DNA of 64,000 bases from Akebia trifoliata (lineage: Eukaryota > Streptophyta > Magnoliopsida > Ranunculales > Lardizabalaceae), in assembly GCA_017979445.1 (NCBI GenBank), contig CM030718.1, positions 28,639,021 to 28,703,020 on the forward strand. The letters run 5' to 3'. Position 1 is the stretch's first letter. The number at the start of each line of letters is the position of its first letter. This document shows positions 60,001 through 64,000 of the stretch, piece after piece. Below the pieces are notes generated by a model, which was not told the origin of the DNA, searched no databases, and worked only from the letters and a program-made list of their open reading frames with translations. The position numbers and the translations under genes were made by a program.

Positions 60001-61461
60001 TAAAATTACCCTAGAAGTTGAAGATGACTTGATTTGGGAAGAAAAAATAAATAATATTTTTGGAAAAATTGAAAATGATAAGATTTTAGATAGAAAAATC
60101 TAGAGTTAGGCATAAAATGATGAATTGAAGACTAAGTCTAAGTAGATATACCATGGAGGTTGAAGAAATTGAAAATTGGTTTTAAGAAGAAACATATAGG
60201 TTTTTTGCTAGAGGTTGAAGATAAGAGCATTTGAGTCTTTTCCCCTTAGTCTATTTATAAGACTAAGAAGGTCAAAGGACGCATGTCATCAATTTCAAAA
60301 CATAGGGGGGTATCGTTAATAATCAATAAAATGTAGGTGGGCATGTCTAAATCACCCTTAATTTTTTAGGGAAAATTACTTAAAGGGCCCTAAAAATTGT
60401 CAAGTTCGACAATAAACAAAAAATGGTGAACTCGACAATAAATAATGGTGAATTTGACAGTAGAAATTGTGAACTCGGCATTAAATAAAAAAGTGTTGAG
60501 TTCGCCAGTAAATAAAAATGCGGTGAGTTCACCAGTAACGAGGGACCATTAAGAAAGAAAAAGTTTACTAAATGTCCTATCAAGCTACCGTGCAATACAT
60601 ATGGACTATTTAGAAAGAAACCCTTCCACGAGGGTCCTTTAAGTAATTTTCCCTTTTTTTAATTCATCTCTAAGTACCATTTTTCAGTTAAGATAAATAT
60701 TGGACCACTAGTTAGGTAAAACTAATATAAAATTAGTCTAAATTCAAAAAATGATTAAATTTATTATTTTTAGAACCTAAAAAATTAATAATAAACTCGA
60801 GCCCGACCAAGGCCTATTAGAGTTGAGTTCAAACATAACCAATTTAGGCTCGATTAGAATATAGGATTGGTCTAAGGTATAACTCACGCCTCTTTAAGGT
60901 TGCCTGTCCATTGACATGGACAGCCTTAGTTGAGATTCTTGAGACTTAAGTTATGTTCCGTTTAATTTTTTTGTGCACAGAAAAAGTAATCCAGGATTTC
61001 AAGAATCCCAAATTAATTAATCAATTGCAGGAAGTGGCATGTATTGAGGGCTCTCTTAAGTGGTTTTTTATTTTATTTTATTTTATGTTAGATTGGAGAT
61101 GCCCTCAACACGCGATGTGATCTGTGCCAAAAAAAAAGTTCTCTTATACTTCTTGTCCATACATTCCAAGACATGTGAGAGATCAATACATACATACCAA
61201 GATCTGTGCAAAAATGGCTGGCAATCCAAGAGGCTTAAAAATGAATCCAAGGGCACGCGTGAATACTAAGATCAAAACCACCTGAACCCCAAGAAGATTA
61301 ACTGAGTATGTGAGGGGTCTATACTGTTGGGTGCTCCACAAACCCTTTGAAATGGACCTATAAGGGTAAGAGCAAACAGGTGCTTTGCTAAATGAATGTG
61401 AGTTAAATATGTCTCCAGGATCGAAGTGTGACATCGGTGGATAATCAATCGATTGGGCCAT
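54076..61461 (-). CDS. CHX: CHX-type cation/H+ antiporter with 3' frameshift
   Basis: Closest relative of the intact CHX gene in this window, with the same architecture. Exons 61198-61461, 55311-56429 and 54076-55205 join in phase 0 at GT-AG sites. The N-terminus (MAQSIDYPPMSHF) is shorter, 88 residues in exon 1. Membrane domain: AGVLLGDSSLG, FLLGVKMDPSMIW, LNSDLGRIALSSSMVSD, FGLAVPDGPPLGTTL. C-terminal domain: GGADDREALSFAKRM and IVGRRHGLDSLITSG. After AEWSD (about 54186) the frame shifts and hits a TAG at 54174-54176. In the next frame the expected C-terminal block (PELGIVGDMLASSD) continues to a TAG at 54076-54078. So one base appears to be missing. As read, the product loses about the last 36 residues. 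It may be a sequencing error or a young inactivating lesion. Intron 1 is 4.8 kb. Confidence 0.9.
56430..56988. other. CHX intron 1, left part
   Basis: Intronic sequence. TTATTGGTAAGCTTGAGG near 56502 resembles the LINE-tail word GGTAAGCTGGGG. A poly-T tract lies near 56590-56640. No exon seen. Confidence 0.4.
56989..57220. mobile_element. Fold-back MITE (family 1), exact 9-bp target duplication
   Basis: Ends GAATCGTAATAATCTGAC and GTAATCAGATTATCACAACTC are inverted. CCACGTGACAAACTCAATCG faces CGATTGAGTATGCCACGTGG. The centre pairs CCTCGGGATCCACGG with CTGTGTTTCCCGAGGAG. ATTAAAAAA repeats exactly at 56980-56988 and 57221-57229. It lies in CHX intron 1. Confidence 0.88.
57303..57491. mobile_element. 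Fold-back MITE (family 1 subtype b)
   Basis: Ends ACTCAACTAGACAAGGTGAC and TCAAGTTGAGT are inverted. The centre pairs TCCTCGGGATACATAACTGC with GCAGCTGTGTATCCCATGG. It has the same core as family 1, but the ends read ACTCAAC instead of GAGTCRTGAT. Confidence 0.78.
57968..59195. mobile_element. MITE-like element carrying a LINE insertion and a minisatellite
   Basis: The left end GGGAAAATTACTTAAGGGCCC and the right end GGGTCCTCTAAGTATTTAA are inverted with respect to each other. The left interior holds a minisatellite of about 27 bp (about 58490-58590; GACAATAAATAAAACGTGG). A minus-strand LINE tail sits at about 58891-59130. Ends are like those of the element at 60369-60653. Confidence 0.5.
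58891..59128 (-). mobile_element. 5'-truncated LINE insertion, RNase H tail
   Basis: A poly-T run at 58890-58901 is the poly-A tail on the minus strand. Upstream on the minus strand an open frame reads RRESNRAVDWLARKGVG, the conserved C-terminal RNase H helix of plant L1 LINEs, then runs to a stop near 58972. Everything 5' of this is missing, as in typical truncated insertions. Confidence 0.72.
59209..59407. mobile_element. Fold-back MITE (family 1 subtype b)
   Basis: GTAACTCAACCTGACGGAGTAAC and GTTACCCTGTTAAATTA-type ends are inverted (left end quoted in part). The centre pairs CCTCAAGATACACAACTGC with GGTTGTGTACCCCGAGG. Related to the element at 57303-57491. Confidence 0.72.
59410..60367. 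other. CHX intron 1 sequence, gene-free
   Basis: A+T-rich. Words near 59615-59700 (ATTTAGACATGCCCC; CCCCCTATGTTTTGAAAA) recur inverted near 60290-60350 (TTTCAAAACATAGGGGGG; GGTGGGCATGTCTAAAT). So 59610-60355 is probably another fold-back or TIR element of about 745 bp, with no coding content. Confidence 0.55.
60369..60653. mobile_element. Small MITE with a minisatellite core
   Basis: GGGAAAATTACTTAAAGGGCC and GGTCCTTTAAGTAATTTTCCC are inverted (first end quoted in part). The interior repeats TCGACAATAAATAA/GTGGTGAACTC-like units, as in the element at 57968-59195. Flanking TTTTTTA occurs on both sides. Confidence 0.7.
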
Positions 61462-61505
61462 GCTGCTGTTTTAGAATTCTCTCTGCCGTTCTGTTCTTCC
61501 CCAAG

Positions 61506-61512
61506 TTTTATA
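61506..61512 (-). promoter_or_regulatory. Candidate TATA box of the frameshifted CHX gene
   Basis: The coding strand reads TATAAAA 45 bp upstream of the start codon. That would leave a very short leader, so the call is tentative. Confidence 0.35.
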
Positions 61513-64000
61513 AATTCATGGAAGAGAGATGAGAGAATACAGTACAACATCATATACAACCCAGGAAATGTGGATCAATGGATGGATGGATGGAAGGTGG
61601 AAACACAGGAAGGTATAACAGCCTCGCCCACAACAGATTTACCATATTTGACTCTTTGCCACGTCATCCCTAGTATCTTTATCTTATGTTTGGATGTTTG
61701 TTAGCAATTGGGATTATGGCAAAAATTCGATACATGAAAAATTCAAGTTCTATTCGATTTTGGATTGCAAAAATCCGATCAAAATTTGATAAATAGAAAA
61801 TATGCGGCATATGCTTCATACGTGTATTATCTGTCTCATTTCAAAATTTTGAACACCAAAAATTCGATAATATTATAGTGATGGTAATGATGAAATTGGT
61901 GACGGTGAAGGTGTGATGATACAGTGGTGATGATAATAATGATGGTGATAACAAGGGCATTGAATTTAATATGTAACATCAAAAACCATGAACTGATGCT
62001 CTAGGGTTGTAGAGAATAAAATTTTATGAACTTCGAAAAAAAAATTAAATGTACTCAAAAGCGCTTTCTTTGAATACAAATTTGCAATCTTCCTTTAAAC
62101 ATCAAAACACTCTGAAGTACCTCTTTCCTAAGTTACATGACAAAAGAGCCAAAGCTACTTCTTTCCTTTGTGAACTGGAAGCATGGGAAATAGATATGTT
62201 CTCCATTTTTTCACTTTTAAATTTTAGAGTTAGAGGTGTCCATTTTCAAAACCTTTCTCAAGCCCAAAAGAAGTTGTATTTTGAATTTTTTTTGTTTTTC
62301 TCTTATAAATGTTAGTGTTTAAATGAAATTCAAAGGGTTATAGTGTTGGATTGCTGATGTGGTAAACTGGTAATCCATTTGAGCAAAATAACCCTTATTC
62401 TTAAATATTGTTCTAATAAAAACCTTTTGTAGTTTTTCTTATTGAAATACCAATACTACCCATCTTCAAGAAGAATCAAACGACTAAAGAATTTATCTGC
62501 CTCTCCAACTTTCGCTAAATGAAACCATTTCACACATGCCGTCACACGTTTTGATGAATATTTAAAATGTCCCTATGTTTTAAAACTGGTGATATGCCCC
62601 ATTATTGTAAATTATTGAAAATAATAACAAAAAACCTTTATTTTTATATTTTTAAATTAGACATCAATTCTCTAAAATGATGATGATAATGATGAGGTGG
62701 ATGAGGAGGTTAATATGATGATGATGGCAACGATGATGACGATAATAATCACAATAACCCTGATCATCATTGTTGTCGACATCGTCATACTATCATCATC
62801 GTAATCATTATTACAGGAACCAAAAAATACTCCCTTCCTAAGGATTAACAAAGCTATTAAATCAAGGCAATCAGATCCGTTCTAATCCGATCCAACCCAA
62901 ATAGAGGCGGATTGACTTCTTTAGTTGACCCCTCTCTTGTTCTCTCAAGATGGTTCAGCCATATTGCCCCGCCCCGCCCCGCTCTCTCTAGGTGGTTCGG
63001 CCATCATTGGCCAACCCCCTTTTTGCTCTCTCTGTGTGGTTCAGCCCATAGTTAGCAATTTTATGTATGCTGAAAAATTGTTACGGGATTAATTTGATTA
63101 CGATTCGAAATATACATTTAAGTTCATTTAAAAATTCAGTCAAAAATTTGGAGGACGGAAAAAATGCAATACGAGAACAGTTCGGGTATAATTCAAGTTC
63201 AGCACTCTTGAAAACTTTCAAAAAATCATGTGTATACATATTAAAAATTTTATAGTACTCATAACCAAATATTTGGAAACCCCCTGTCTTCTTAAGATTT
63301 ATTTATTTATTTATCCCATTTTCAAAATCACCACCAGTACTCTTCATCTTTGAACACATCCTTGTGTAGATTAAGAACATATGATACTTTTATACATATA
63401 TATCAAATATTTAAGATTTATTACAAATCAATAACACTTGGTTTCTTTACAAATATTACATTTTAATATTTATTCTAAAATAGCATATATAGAAAAAAAA
63501 AAAAATTAAGAACATATTTTTGTAAGATTAATCATACTATTTAACACAAATCTTCATAATGCAAAGCACATACTACCTTACCTAATTGAGTGACCAAGAC
63601 TAACGTTTAAAAAGTTTGAGAGGTGAGAGGAGAGAGAAGATATATAAAAGGAGTGAAAAAATTAATTGTTGATCGATAATCATAATGTTCATTAGCCAAC
63701 AATGGTTAGTGGTTGTCCCATGATTAAATCTTTCAGCGTACAGAGAGAATAATGAAGATATTATCATGTGATATTGAGATAGAATTTTTCTATTATAAAA
63801 ATACAAGTAATTTGTGTTTTTAACCCTCTTTCATAAAGTACTTTTGATTTGTTTAATTTGGGAAAAGAATGAATCGTGAATGATTCGAAAAAGTTCAAAA
63901 AGTCGCAAATTTTTGCAAAGGACTTGAAGTGGATGGATGTTTTAACCATTTTGTGTATCAATATTCGGGGAGATTTAGGTATAATTCACAGATTATTCAA
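61513..64000. other. Upstream region of the last CHX gene, gene-free
   Basis: No exon seen. Contains GAT/ATC triplet-rich patches (about 61880-61950 and 62680-62810; the latter runs from GATGATGAT on the left to ATCATCATCG on the right and could fold). A loosely repeated block of CTCTCT...GGTGGTTCGGCCAT occurs at about 62930-63050. The rest is A+T-rich. Confidence 0.45.

Noticed and set aside
62680..62810. A coding Asp-rich repeat protein
   Set aside because: It is a GAT/ATC triplet tract with no frame of useful length and mirror-type symmetry.

Overview
The window is nuclear DNA from a eudicot plant. The evidence is GT-AG introns, strong A+T bias, plant-specific gene families (BADC, RETICULATA-related, CHX, plant MIF/D-DT-like, small HMA protein), first introns of up to 4.8 kb, and many small transposons. 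I cannot name the species. The transposon load and intron sizes suggest a medium or large genome.

Layout. (1) 0-7.5 kb: a decayed LINE piece (about 0.55-1.05 kb), an LTR remnant, and a complete minus-strand MIF/MDL-type tautomerase gene in three exons (4040-5814). (2) 7.7-23.3 kb: two plus-strand plastid-protein genes in tandem, a BADC gene (10 exons, 7785-15252) and a RETICULATA-related gene with DUF399 and DUF3411 (7 exons, 16707-23230). Their introns hold a complete TRIM retrotransposon, a SINE with target-site duplications, and several MITEs. (3) 25.2-61.5 kb, minus strand: three CHX-type cation/H+ antiporter genes. The first (25.3-28.4 kb) is a pseudogene without a recognisable exon 1. 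The second (33.1-39.8 kb) is intact. The third (54.1-61.5 kb) is intact except for an apparent one-base deletion near its 3' end. A 70-codon HMA-domain metal-binding protein gene with a 9-bp first coding exon lies between the second and third CHX genes (44038-44451). (4) 61.5-64 kb: no gene seen.

The BADC and RER products should both go to the plastid (a fatty-acid synthesis regulator and an envelope/thylakoid membrane protein). The CHX genes form a local, partly decayed tandem family. The most striking non-genic content is a set of fold-back MITE families. Family 1 (about 170-230 bp) carries an internal TGTATCCCGAGG palindrome. Several members have 9-bp target-site duplications, pointing to Mutator-type transposition, and some members sit side by side with overlapping or shared target duplications. 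Family 3 (about 380 bp) is built from two consecutive hairpins. Three other non-autonomous elements have 8-bp duplications typical of hAT. The long stretches between these elements contain no gene I can support.
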